Part shown: one piece after another, positions 49,232 to 59,590 of the stretch
How positions within the stretch are numbered: position 1 is the stretch's first letter
How the letters are laid out: each line of letters opens with the position of its first letter
Source: Cunninghamia lanceolata
Taxonomy: Eukaryota; Streptophyta; Pinopsida; Cupressales; Cupressaceae
Assembly: GCA_027924645.1 (NCBI GenBank)
Contig: BSBN01001687.1
Span: forward strand, 2,480,001 to 2,544,000
Direction: 5' to 3'
DNA length: 64,000 bases
The notes under the pieces: model-generated
What the model saw: the letters and a program-made list of their open reading frames with translations, nothing else
Told to the model about the DNA's origin: nothing
The model's database searches: none
Made by a program: the position numbers and the translations under genes

Positions 49232-49233
49232 AT

Positions 49234-50761
49234 TCTTGATTGTCAGGAACACTGAGAGGGGGGGGTGAATCGGTGTTCTAAAAATATTTTCATGTACTTT
49301 AACTTTCAGCCATTTCCCAAATTAAACAAAAACACAATAAGCATATGAACAATAACCATGAAAGCATGACACATGAACACCAAGATTTTTACGTGGAAAA
49401 CCCAAGAAGGGAAAAACCACGAAGAGGATTAGCTCTCAAGTATATATTGCAATCTTTACAAAAATAATGTTCAATCTTGGTCACTCCATGGGCCTAGAAC
49501 ATGCTGGCTCACTGCCATGAAGTACAACTAGGTTTTAGCAGGCTCACTGCCTCAACCCTAAACCTAGCAAGATAACAATAAGGGCTGTTAAACCCTATTG
49601 AAGACTCACTACCTTGATGACAAAAGCTTACATCCAATCAAATTGCACATGAGAACTAAATACTGCTTAATCATCTGCCACTATGCTAGGCACAGTCATT
49701 TATCCACTAAATTCTGAATCCCAAGTCTTCATCGCTGTTGTTCTTCTAATTCTGCTCTTCTATTCATATGCTCGCATCTCACACATTATCTTTGCTCTGC
49801 ATCTTCACTCTGCACTGTACTTCACATCTTTGCTCTAGGATGTATTTTCCATGACTTCCTTACATATTTATATACAATTTATCAACTTTAGAATGTATAA
49901 CAAAGTCGACATTACATTCATCATTCATTGGAACAGTCTCCAAGGTTGATATTCATACATACATCAAATTAGGTCTGGATCTAAACACCATATGCCACAA
50001 AAGAATGAGGGCATAATGTATTACACCCTAGCTTGGACCTAAATCTATCCAAGCATGCTACCCATCACTTAAACATTCATCAAAAACATCTCCTTGATCA
50101 CCGCAATTAATCAGGTTGGCCAAACAGTATAAACTGGGAGAATTCTTGATCACATGCTTCCTCGATAACAGACATAATAAGTGGAGCTTGTGCAATTCTT
50201 TAACACAATCTTGACACATCTACGAACACCATAAATTCACCTGAGACCCAATAAATCCATCCGCAACAGATCTCACTTGGAGATAATTGAACACAACAAA
50301 TATCACCTGAACTCAACAACTTTCATTTGAAGTATAACAACACAAACTTGTCTTCCAGAGCACCAAATCACAAACCCTTTAGAAATGAAAATAGCTATGG
50401 ACTTTCTAAGCTTAAGTCTAGAACCACAAGGCCAAATTTCAATCTGCAGAGATGTGTGGAGCACAACACTTTCTCCCTGTCACTCTGCATACATTGCCAA
50501 AACCAATCTTCAAACTCGTGAATAGATCTTTTGCTGTATAGCGTTCTAGACCACCAAACTCAGGATTTAGTGTCTTCAAATACTTCTCTAAATCATATCC
50601 CAGTCCCACACTTCGATCTTCAATGCTGAGGAAACGCGGAGTAAAACATTGCATTATTTTGGGAGACAAACACTTTGTTCCTACTTAATCAAGTAACTTC
50701 CTTGGATGCTGACCTTAGGTGTTGACATCAATGACAAAACTTACTGCTCATACTTGCAACA
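49234..50761 (-). repeat. 5' LTR of the copia element
   Basis: 1,528 bp, partner of 34084-35609. Its inner end reads TCTTG where the partner has TGTTG, so the terminal dinucleotide has mutated since insertion. Outer end CAACA is intact and abuts the ATATA duplication. Confidence 0.92.
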
Positions 50762-50766
50762 ATATA

Positions 50767-52005
50767 CGAGTATCTCTGTCATGGTGCATTTCTATTCCAA
50801 CTATCCAAAACCCAATGTAAAACATTCATTCGCCAAGCCTCTCATTACACTATCCTTGGAGAAACCTTATACCACATGAGTCTTGATGGTATCCTTCTTA
50901 GATGTCTTGACTCAAAGGAAGCTAACATTGCTTTACATGAGGTACATGAAGGTGTCTGTGGTTGGCATTCTTCTAGCCCTAGCCTTACTAAGAAACTCTT
51001 GAGAGTTGGATATTATTGGCCAACAATGGAGCAAGATGCACAAAAATTTGCTAAGCGTTGTCTACAATGTTAGAAACATGGGGATTTGATACATGTTCTA
51101 GCACATGAGTTACAACCTGTTAATACACCATGGCCTTTTTTGTAGTGGGGACTCAACCTCATAGGAAAGATCCATCCAACCTCATCCAATGGTCATAAGT
51201 TTATCATTACTGCCACATAGTATTTTACAAAGTGGGTTGAAACCATACCAATGACTTATATCACAAGAAAAAAAATATCCAAGTTCATCCTTCATCATAT
51301 CATTTGCCACTATGGAGTTCTACAATCCATTGTTATTGACAATGGACGTCCCGTCAAGAACCAAGAAGTCCGTAAGCGTTGTAACAAATTTCATAGCCAA
51401 CACAGGTTCTCAACACCTTACTATCCCGAGAGTAAGAGCCAGGCCGAGGCTTCTAATAAAACCATTATCAAAATTCTTAAGAAGACAGTCAATGAAGTTG
51501 GTCATGATTGGCATCTACAACTTAATCCAGCCTTGTGGGCTTATTGAACTAGTGTCAGAACTTCCACTAGTGCTACACCTTATGCTCTTGTATATGGCAC
51601 TAAAGCTATCTTACCTATAGAGGTCGAGATCCCCTCACTGAGAGTATCATTACAACATCTCATTTCTGATGAGGAATACATGATATCTAGGCTAAATGAT
51701 CTAGAGCTATTGGACGAATGATGTCTCATGGCACTCGATCATCTCCAAGTCTATCAAAATCATCTTCATCATAGCTACAACAAAAAAGATCAGAGAAAGA
51801 AGATTCCAGGTAGGAGAGCTTGTCCTTAAAGAGAATCAGAAGAATCAACAGGATAGTGAAAAGAAAGGTAAATTTGAACTGTTTTGGTTAGGACCATATG
51901 TGATCATATCAGTCTATGGATCAGGAGCTTACACTCTCTCAACACCTGAAGGCATTCCTTTGGATGAACCCATCAATAGTGTTCATCTGAACAAATATTA
52001 TGCCT
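50767..52005 (+). pseudogene. H1 integrase
   Basis: Continues the frame broken at 34083. HHCC zinc-binding part: HEVHEGVCGWH ... CLQC. Catalytic core: WGLNLIGKI (first Asp replaced by Asn at 51155-51157), VIDNG (second Asp kept), ESKSQAEASNK (Glu kept). Then LNPALWAY, TPYALVYGTKAILPIEVEIP, and after a frameshift near 51800 the C-terminal GPY module FWLGPYVI. It ends with VHLNKYYA at 52005. Stops at about 51072, 51144, 51219, 51545 and 51718. Would insert the DNA copy in a live element. Confidence 0.9.
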
Positions 52006-53900
52006 AATCCTTGGAATATCGCCCAAAAAAGATAAATAATCTATCCTCTGGTGAAAACTTGGTAAACAGGCACCTTAGATAAGTACCATAGTGAAAACCT
52101 GGCAAATATATGCTATGTGTAGAACCAACTCTTATCATCTACTCAGTCTTCGTTTGTCATCTATCCATCCATAATAAGCTTTGTCCGTATCCTAACAACA
52201 TCTACCTATTTTCATAATAAACTTATCCATCCCTAATAAGATCATTCCCTTTTCCATCCTTATGCTTACTGCTATCATGGGTTTTGGAAATGGTTGGAGT
52301 TAACATATCATTATGTCCATCATCCTTCTAGTTCTAGGTTATCACCTTATCCCTCATCATCCATAATAAATTCAACCCATACTTGGGGCACTTGCTTGTG
52401 CTTATTCTTTGGAGTGGATACTTTAAGCATCATCATCCAACACCATCCCAATAACATTTCACATCACCAAACATCCTTGACCAACTATCATCAAACATCC
52501 AATCAATCCCAATCAATCCATAAACCTAATCAATCCATCCACCTTCATCATCATCGTCAATAAAAGGCAATCAGAACTACATCTTATCTCGATCATTAAG
52601 TGCCTTGATCCCATAGATACAGGGTATGTAGGCAATCTGGGATATGAAGGAAGTACCTAGATTTAGGCATAGGCAATAGATCTCTTCCATCTTTTAGCTT
52701 TCTTCTAATCTTCATCAATCATCATTTTCTTTCTTTTGCCTCACTTTCTTCTATCATCTATCTCCCACATCATGAATAAACACCTAGAATTACATATTAT
52801 CATGTCTCATCATCATCGTACTATGCTTTGACCCTGTGGATACAGGGTATGTAGGCAGCCTGGAATACGAAGGAAGTATCCAGTATGCAAGCACAGACGA
52901 TTCATTCTTCCATCCCCCATTTCATCTCTTCTATCTTCCATCTTCTTCCCTTTGACTAACTCATGTAGAAAACAAACTATGCATGTCTCGATAGCTCAAG
53001 AACTCATCAAATCAAGGGTAAACAAAGACGTTTGTCTGCATGCCTTTAGCCAACATTCACTATAGCAATCCAACATCTCAGCCTTCAACAAGATATATCT
53101 TTCCTCACAACAAGACGCTATCCAATCCATCCAAAGAGAATCCTCTATTGGCAAGAGAACATGATGGTTGTGTCTTTTGTTTTCTTTTTGACTTATCTTT
53201 TGTCCCTTTCTAATACCTAATCTAGACTGCCTTGATTCATCATATCTTGGTATGTCGCGATGAAGTATGGACTGGGGCATGGTCATTTGCTTTCGTATGC
53301 TGTGTTTGTGGGATGATCTTATTCTCCTACTATGCATATGGTATCTTGCTTGTGTTGGGATTAACATCTTGCATATCAATATCTTTTGCATTTAAGAAGC
53401 TAAACAGTCTCTTATGCATTAAGACTATTCTATGCTAAGACTATTTTCCATATATATAACCAACAAGGTGTCATTATGTTTAATGGAAATAAGTTCAAAC
53501 CGTTGCTTGTAGAGTCAAAGTTCATCTTGGAACAACTAATATTCATATCTTGTGTATGTTGGATCAACATCTTGACCTCATACGATAGACAAGATTGTAT
53601 TATGTTGCATGCTTTGGATACATTGTCACCCTGGTCTTTTATAGCCTAGTGCATAATATCCATATGCTATATCAAACATAAGGATTACAAATCTCTAAAT
53701 TTGTGTGCAACCATTGTCTAAGCTGCATCCATCATTCATCATTCATTCATTTACCACAATAAAGCCTATAGCTCTCACAAGGATTGATCAAATTTGATTT
53801 TCCTCCATTTCTTCATCCTCATCATCTTCATCCTGTCAAATAAGTGTGTTAGACAAATATTCTTATATATAGATATCATCTTCCTAACATAGATCATTAT
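52006..53900 (+). other. H1 3' non-coding region
   Basis: Contains the block shared with AB (52049-52112) and a two-copy repeat of about 90 bp (52600-52690, 52823-52913; core GATACAGGGTATGTAGGCA, then GAAGGAAGTA). Comparable duplicated GTAGGCA blocks are a habit of Tat-like 3' regions. I found neither a polypurine tract nor a 3' LTR, so H1 is probably truncated before about 54 kb. Nothing else is recognisable to 53900. Confidence 0.6.
52600..52913. repeat. Two-copy repeat with GATACAGGGTATGTAGGCA core
   Basis: Copies at 52600-52690 and 52823-52913, roughly 80% alike over about 60 bases, separated by about 130 bases of CT-rich sequence. Confidence 0.8.
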
Positions 53901-54129
53901 CCATTTCATTAACATAAGAATATATATCATATCCATTACCATCTATCTCAATCATATGCATATCATAACCATAAAACATATAACCATAACACCATACAAC
54001 ACCATCAAAATTCATCATATATATATACATATATACATCTGGGTCAATATACAAGTGTCTCATCATGTACAAAATAATTGATATATACAATCTGGCTATC
54101 AAAGAGCCATCAAGATACATATATCAGCT

Positions 54130-55520
54130 CGCAGGCCTTAAAGTGGTACAACATGATACAAAACTGATACAATATATTCAAAAGTAGGCTATCCATGATG
54201 TCTTGGGTGGGTAGCACTCGTTGAGGAAGCCTCACCCTGATCTCCACCAATTCCCTGAGATCCTCCTGTACCTGCTTGTAGGTGTGGGCCTGCAACTGAT
54301 GGCCCGGATCTCCCCATCCTAACCTAATGCTCTAAACGTAGTCTTGAAGCTAGGTTATGTCTGGTCCGTCGACACTGCTTCCAAGTATAAGCCTCTATAG
54401 TACTCTGTCTCTACCTGAGTTGCACCTAACTCACCCTGTACTCGAGTGAGCTCTCTAGCCAAAAACAATGTAGCCTGATCAGTACCCAAGGCAGATATAG
54501 CAACATCCCACTCCCCTGTCAATCTTTGTGCCTTCTACACTGCTGCATCTCTTTGTGTAGTAAGCCTCGCCACAACGCCATCATCTAGGGCTAGTTGTGC
54601 CTGTTCCTAAGCCTGATATGCTTGTACCTAAGCCCAAGCCTATCACATAGCTACTAAGGCTCTATCCCTATCTATCCCAAGCCTTCTATATCATGCCTCC
54701 AATCTCATCCTCCAGACCATCTCCCTCTACAGCTATCTTCGTAGCTGAGCCTCTCTATCACCTCTATCTCCACCACCTCTCACTACCACAACCTACTACT
54801 GTGGTGGCTGAACCTGAACCTACACCTACCTAGGAACATGTCCTCATCCCTATTGCTATCCATGTGCCTGAGGAACCTGTCCCTGTGGCACTATCTATAC
54901 CCTCGGTGGTCTCCTCTATCCCCTCACTCTCCTCCTAACTAGCTTGTGCACCGTAACCTCTCCTATCTCCCCTGGAATGCTTAACCGAGTAGGCTTGTGT
55001 ATCAACCAGTAAGTGTCGTACTCTAGAGTAGTGCTAGGATCAATTGGCCCCATAATCCAATCCCACACTACTAGCTGCAGGCTCTCAAAATCTGCCATTG
55101 TTGTCTCCACAACAACCTTAGGACCCCATGCAGGAATCTCACGTCATGTCCTCCCATAAATAGAATCTCCTATTGGCTCACCCTGAGGTAAACCAAACAA
55201 TCTAAGCACTCTCTTTGGGAGATATTGCTCAGTAACATAAATACTCTGCCCAAAGAGATATCTAGGATATCACACATATAATAGCTGCTCTACATCATCA
55301 TCCCAACTCTCATAGTCTCTCCATGGCCTCCATGTGAAGTGATTAAGCTCATCTAATGTATGCCGCCATTATATAGGCGCATTACGTTGTGTGTATGTAC
55401 TGATTCCTCCATATATGTGAACATAATATTGTCCTGGTACTCTATCATAAACCCATCGACCTCATTGTAGAGGAAAACTAATGCATTGTAGACTTTAACA
55501 AAATTCAAGGGTAAACCTAT
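54130..55520 (-). pseudogene. Broken PMD-like (plant mobile domain) gene with coiled-coil tail
   Basis: On minus, fragments in order: RWVYDRVPGQYYVHIYGG, LNHFTWRPWRDYESWDDD, YLPKRVLRLFGLPQGEP and, in the open stretch 54916-55110, WDWIMGPIDPS, LEYDTYWLIHKPTRLSIPGE. These resemble the WRPY and VLRxFG segments and the C-terminal Tyr/Trp-rich part of plant mobile domain proteins (MAIN/MAIL family and transposon-borne relatives). Downstream is a helical Gln/Arg/Glu-rich tail (LARELTRVQGELGATQVETE) to about 54250. At least ten stops. PMD proteins act in the nucleus in silencing-related roles or travel with transposons. Family assignment is by eye. Confidence 0.55.
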
Positions 55521-56796
55521 CTAAACAATCCACTCTATCATTACATTCCTACATTGAATTATCGAACAAGGAGCGTAAGCTTATGATGATGCCCACACTA
55601 TATATGCATTCAAGACTCATTTCTATCCTAAACTAAATCATACAGACCTATTCAGAATATTCTACTAGGTTGGAATTCTTAGAAATACAAAAACAGTAAA
55701 AATGGCTACAGAACCTAGTGGCTACAAGTACCTGTAGCACAAGCTGAAGATAACTATATTCAACAGGGAATTACAGGATTAACTCAAAATACTCATAATG
55801 ATAAAATAACTAACACTAACCTCCAGAGGACTTAAAATATGCACTTGTTCATGAATTACAACTACTAGTAATCAATATATTTCACTTGTCTCATGATGCA
55901 ATTGATGAAATAACAGAAAAATAGTTTTAACTAGGAATGCATAAATAAATAAGGAAATATACAAAGTGAGGGTTAGTACCTTGAGTGGCCAGCTCAGGGA
56001 ACTATCTCACTTAATCTTGAAACTAAATCTACTTCAGATTCTCATAACACATAGTTGTATTCACTTCATATCAGAAATAGGATCTTTTCAGATTGTATTC
56101 AATAAAACATGTCTCGATCTTCCAACATAAAAAATAGAGTAACCGTTGAGCAACTATAAAATAAACTTGGAAAAAAATAACTTCCTATCAAACTCATCCC
56201 TCCTAACTTATATAGAAATGGGAGAGTATGATGTAACTACCAACTAACTTTGATCATCAATTCATTTCTAGATATCAATTTATTAATCTAACTGAAACAA
56301 AGGAAGCAGCATCCTATTCAAACAAAAATTCCAATATAATGGTTGATAAATGAAAACACATAAATTGCAATTAGAATCCTAGAACAAGTCTTCTTCTTCT
56401 CTTGTATTTTATTCTTCCATGATGATCACGTTCAGCTTCAGTTGGCGCTTAACTGTGACTTCCTTTAATGCTCTGTTTTGCAATGTGCTACGAATTCTCC
56501 TTTCCTCAATGCTACCAACTCGCTACTACATAGGGTTAATCCATAAAACATATGCATACACAATAGCTTTCATAATTAATCTATAAAATCTCATTTATAT
56601 ACATACATACTTATGTCTAACTCATTTAATTGACAAATATTATCACCATGTTTCATATTGGTAGATTAGGTTCAAGGTTTGTAGAATATATAAAAGACAA
56701 CATATTATGGTGGTAATGTCTTAGAAAAGTATCTGAAATATCATAGGTATAAAGTTTGGGAGCATAAGAAATAACATAAAAGAAGTCAACATTTGA
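55521..56796. other. Unassigned stretch between the PMD relic and element J
   Basis: No gene recognised. A minus-strand TATA-like CTATATAAG lies near 56206-56214. It could be the promoter of the PMD gene or part of a J LTR, but no duplicate LTR was found. A small palindrome is at 55721-55738. Confidence 0.4.
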
Positions 56797-57009
56797 ACCC
56801 ATCATTTTCACCCCAACTTAGACTTTTGCTGGTCCTTAAGCGAAATATTCAATAAAACACCTAGGGGAAAAGGTTATAATGCAAAGTTATCTGCCTCAGG
56901 TCCATATCTTCTTTGACCCCTGTATTTGAGATAAAAAAACATTGTAGCATGCAAGTTTCTCCATCCTGATTGATTTAGCACGCCTACACTCATCACCTCT
57001 TCCTCTTGC

Positions 57010-57342
57010 CTAGTTTGGTACTGGATAGAGAAGAATAGGAGGGTGATAAGTAAGGGGTAACCATGCCACTCCTTGTTGCTCTGAGATTTGGATATACCTA
57101 TGCAACCTCTCAAACATATTTATAAAGTTGTGGAAAGAGTTCTTTTGCAATTCTGGGGTCATACTATCCCATATGTTCTCCACATACCTCTGGCAGTTTT
57201 GAATAAAAGACACTGCTAATCATTGTATCCTTCTATAATGCCTGAGTCTTAAATCCATAATTACCTTACTTGGACCCTTATGAGAAAGTAGTGTTAGCCA
57301 TTGGGTCAGGATCACTTTGGAATTGAAGGATTCTTTCCTAAT
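57010..57342 (-). pseudogene. ORF X, C-terminal tail
   Basis: Continues after the stop at about 57343: KVILTQWLTLLSHKGPSKVI, then after another stop FIQNCQRYVENIWDSM and FINMFERLHRYIQISEQQG. Two stops. The high hydrophobic/aromatic content shows it was part of the protein rather than spacer. Confidence 0.5.
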
Positions 57343-58656
57343 CTATAGTGGCACTTTTTTTTCTTGTTCTTCATACTTATCCATTAGTGCCCCTCTAAGC
57401 TGCTGATTTCTGAAGTAAGATAACAGTGCTCTAACTTGAAAATCACCAACATAGATCAAGGGATTCCACTCTATAGCTTCTGCCATCAAATAATTGTGCA
57501 AATAGTATTCACATAACTGATCTTGTTCTTCCAAACTAACTTCTTGAAATAACTGAAAAAAATTATGCCTTGAATAGATAGAAATAGGTTGATCATTGAT
57601 GAAGCTATTAAATTGAAAGCTAAGAAACTTTTCCTTGAGAAATAATGCATAAAATCTTGGTGGAGGTCTGCATTCTATAATTTGAATTGCCCTATCAACT
57701 ACCTTTGTCAACTTTCCTTCCAACCTTTTCAACTCAGCATTTTTACTTTCTAATGATGCATTAAGAATTTGGTTCTCATTCTCCCAGTTTTCCTTTTCTT
57801 GCTTGAATTCATCATTAAACTTCATCAATTCAAAACCCATAGATAGAATAATGAGGCATGTTGGAGGTCTTATTATAGGAGGATGCAGGATTGGAGCTTC
57901 TTTTTCCTCATTTTCTATTTTACTCTCAACCACTTGTGCTAATAGATCCATGTTAGTTCCGTGACCATATGTCTGAATTTTCTCCTCCAATTCTTTTATT
58001 CTTATCTCTTTTTCCCTATCCTTTTCCTCATATTGTTTCACTTGTTCTTCTAATCGTTTGATTCTATTAAGGGCTTCCTGAAGTTTGTGCCTTATATTTC
58101 TATCTTCTAACAACTCTTTTTCTTGTTCAAAATCAAAATCTTCATCCTTATTTTTAGTAACATCAAAAATTTCTCTAACAGGGCTGCCAGGAACTGTTTT
58201 TCCCATTTTTCTTGCAATGAAAATGTCCTCTAAATCATAACTAGAGGATGAATAAACATACCTTCTTTGTTTGGAAGGTATATTGGCATCAATAGGAGTA
58301 TTCCCAGGGACATTTCCTTCCTTCTTTGAAGTTGTGTCCAACAATGTTGGATCTTGCTGTTGCTGTGCTTCTTCTTTTTCTACTTCCCCTTGTTCCTCAT
58401 CAACTCTTTTTCCTACATTCTGCCTCCTCAGCCTTCCTGAATGCCTAGGTGTGACAGTTTCTGGCTTCTCTTCCCTTTTTCTCTTTTTCTGACTTCTCCT
58501 CTTCTTCCTCTCCCTTGCACCCTTCTCTTTCTCAATGCTCTTATGCTTCTCTACATTCTTCTTACTCTTCTTCTTCTTAGAAGAAGTGGAAGCATCACTT
58601 CTCATAGTCCCTCTCATAGGTTTAGGGTTAGGATTTGAGGTTTCTTCTACTGTCAC
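57343..58656 (-). CDS. ORF X, charged coiled-coil segment (437 codons)
   Basis: Open frame downstream of J pol. Residues 25-70 are extremely Lys/Arg-rich (nuclear-localisation-like), then HSGRLRRQNVGKR and an acidic Glu/Gln patch. Residues about 175-235 and 270-325 are predicted by eye to be coiled coils (heptad Leu/Ile/Glu/Lys). The last 110 residues look globular (FYALFLKEKFLSFQFNSFIN ... GDFQVRALLSYF). Upstream the same frame runs on past 58656 with acidic Glu/Pro repeats (EPEPEAKPNVEPEVEPKVES) until a stop at about 58772, so the true start is earlier. No transmembrane helix or signal peptide was seen, so it does not look like an envelope. Unknown function. Confidence 0.6.
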   Translation of the reverse strand: MTVEETSNPNPKPMRGTMRSDASTSSKKKKSKKNVEKHKSIEKEKGARERKKRRSQKKRKREEKPETVTPRHSGRLRRQNVGKRVDEEQGEVEKEEAQQQQDPTLLDTTSKKEGNVPGNTPIDANIPSKQRRYVYSSSSYDLEDIFIARKMGKTVPGSPVREIFDVTKNKDEDFDFEQEKELLEDRNIRHKLQEALNRIKRLEEQVKQYEEKDREKEIRIKELEEKIQTYGHGTNMDLLAQVVESKIENEEKEAPILHPPIIRPPTCLIILSMGFELMKFNDEFKQEKENWENENQILNASLESKNAELKRLEGKLTKVVDRAIQIIECRPPPRFYALFLKEKFLSFQFNSFINDQPISIYSRHNFFQLFQEVSLEEQDQLCEYYLHNYLMAEAIEWNPLIYVGDFQVRALLSYFRNQQLRGALMDKYEEQEKKVPL

Positions 58657-58921
58657 CAGCCTAGTTTCTGGAGGAATTTCCTCCTGCGGCTCTTCCCATT
58701 CAGACTCAACTTTAGGTTCAACCTCTGGTTCAACATTAGGTTTAGCTTCTGGTTCTGGCTCCTGTTGAGGTTAATCTACTTCCAATAATTCTGAAATATC
58801 CTTGCATTGTTTAAAAGTATCCTAGCTAACATGTGGGTGCTTGATTCTCAAACTCCTTTTAACCAGTAGAGCTATTAAACAATGATGAGACAATGTAGTT
58901 TTTGTTTGACTTTTCTGATAC

Positions 58922-59395
58922 TCAAATGCCATTCTCTTCAAGATATTGTACAGATAATTGGGAAACATTAACCAATTTGTCATGGCGTAGGTGATTCAAC
59001 AACTTAAAGTGTGCAGTATACAACAGGTTATGTCGACCATCACAGGTAATATATTTGATAATATATGAAGCACATTTCCCCCAGAAGAATGAAAGGGATA
59101 ATATTTTTGTACCTTGTGTGGTCAAATCCAGGTTCTCACCATGTTCACAAAATTCCTCCCTCCCCGTTACTGCATCAGTACGGGCTGGATACTCAGACCC
59201 TATTCGTGGTAATCCAGTGACTTGGGCAATAGCTATTTCAGAGGCATCCACAACTAATCCCCTCATTGTCACTTTGTCATATTGCAAAGTTGCTGCAAAA
59301 TCCCTTTCCATATCATTATTATACTTTGTTAATTTTAGAAAATAGTCTAACCACCCCACTCTAGTAAAGAGTGGGAGAACCAATACATCTTCCAA
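58922..59395 (-). pseudogene. ORF X, N-terminal globular domain
   Basis: 157 open codons: RVGWLDYFLKLTKYNNDMER, VTMRGLVVDASEIAIAQVTG, LPRIGSEYP, LSLSFFWGKCASYIIKYITC. The pattern G-W ... V-x-G-x-x-V ... VTGLP resembles the N-terminal part of plant retrotransposon ORFs of the Athila ORF1/'plant transposon protein' type. A frameshift near 58965 joins it to FPNYLYNILKRMAFEYQ in the frame leading towards the coiled-coil segment. The sequence upstream to about 59590 continues in broken frames. Confidence 0.55.
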
Positions 59396-59590
59396 TATCT
59401 ACTTATGTAGTGATGGTTCTCTTCTGATTACATCACCCCCCATTGCACTTGTATTCTGCACTCTTATCAATTCTAAATTCTGCCTAGTTTTAATTTTACC
59501 ACCTTCAGAAAACTGCCTTTCAATTCTTTCCTCCCCCAACTATAGCTTTTAGAGCTCTTTGTTAGTAAAATTTGAAATTTCAGCTCACTC

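Larger units (their letters stand above)
34084..50761 (-). mobile_element. Ty1/copia element, deletion derivative, inserted in H1 pol
   Basis: LTRs 34084-35609 (3') and 49234-50761 (5') with ends TGTTG...CAACA and target duplications ATATA (34079-34083, 50762-50766). The H1 frame reads through the site when the element is removed. Primer site and polypurine tract place it on minus. Internal parts: a shortened gag with six zinc knuckles, integrase fragments and an RT/RNase H remnant; the gag N-terminus and most of RT are missing. Element AB is inserted between the integrase and RT remnants. LTRs differ at about 6% by eye over the first 340 bases. Confidence 0.92.
21544..53900 (+). mobile_element. 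Decayed Tat-like Ty3/gypsy element H1, nested host of three insertions
   Basis: Order on the plus strand: 5' LTR, primer site, long leader, gag, protease, G-patch, RT, RNase H, second (archaeal-type) RNase H, integrase. RT before integrase makes it Ty3/gypsy; the second RNase H and the protease motif VDGGAGLN are typical of the Tat lineage. It is split at 30512-33105 by a solo LTR and at 34084-50761 by a copia element that contains element AB. Many stops and frameshifts show it is inactive. No 3' LTR was found; the right limit near 53,900 is a guess based on where the Tat-like 3' sequence fades. Confidence 0.85.

Noticed and set aside
52006..57000. 3' LTR of H1
   Set aside because: No sequence here matches the H1 5' LTR at 21544-22584, nor a polypurine tract, so I report H1 as truncated.
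57343..58656. Host nuclear coiled-coil gene
   Set aside because: It follows J pol on the same strand, its frame connects by a frameshift and stops to a retrotransposon-like N-terminal domain, and its tail is broken like the rest of J. Kept as part of J with moderate confidence.
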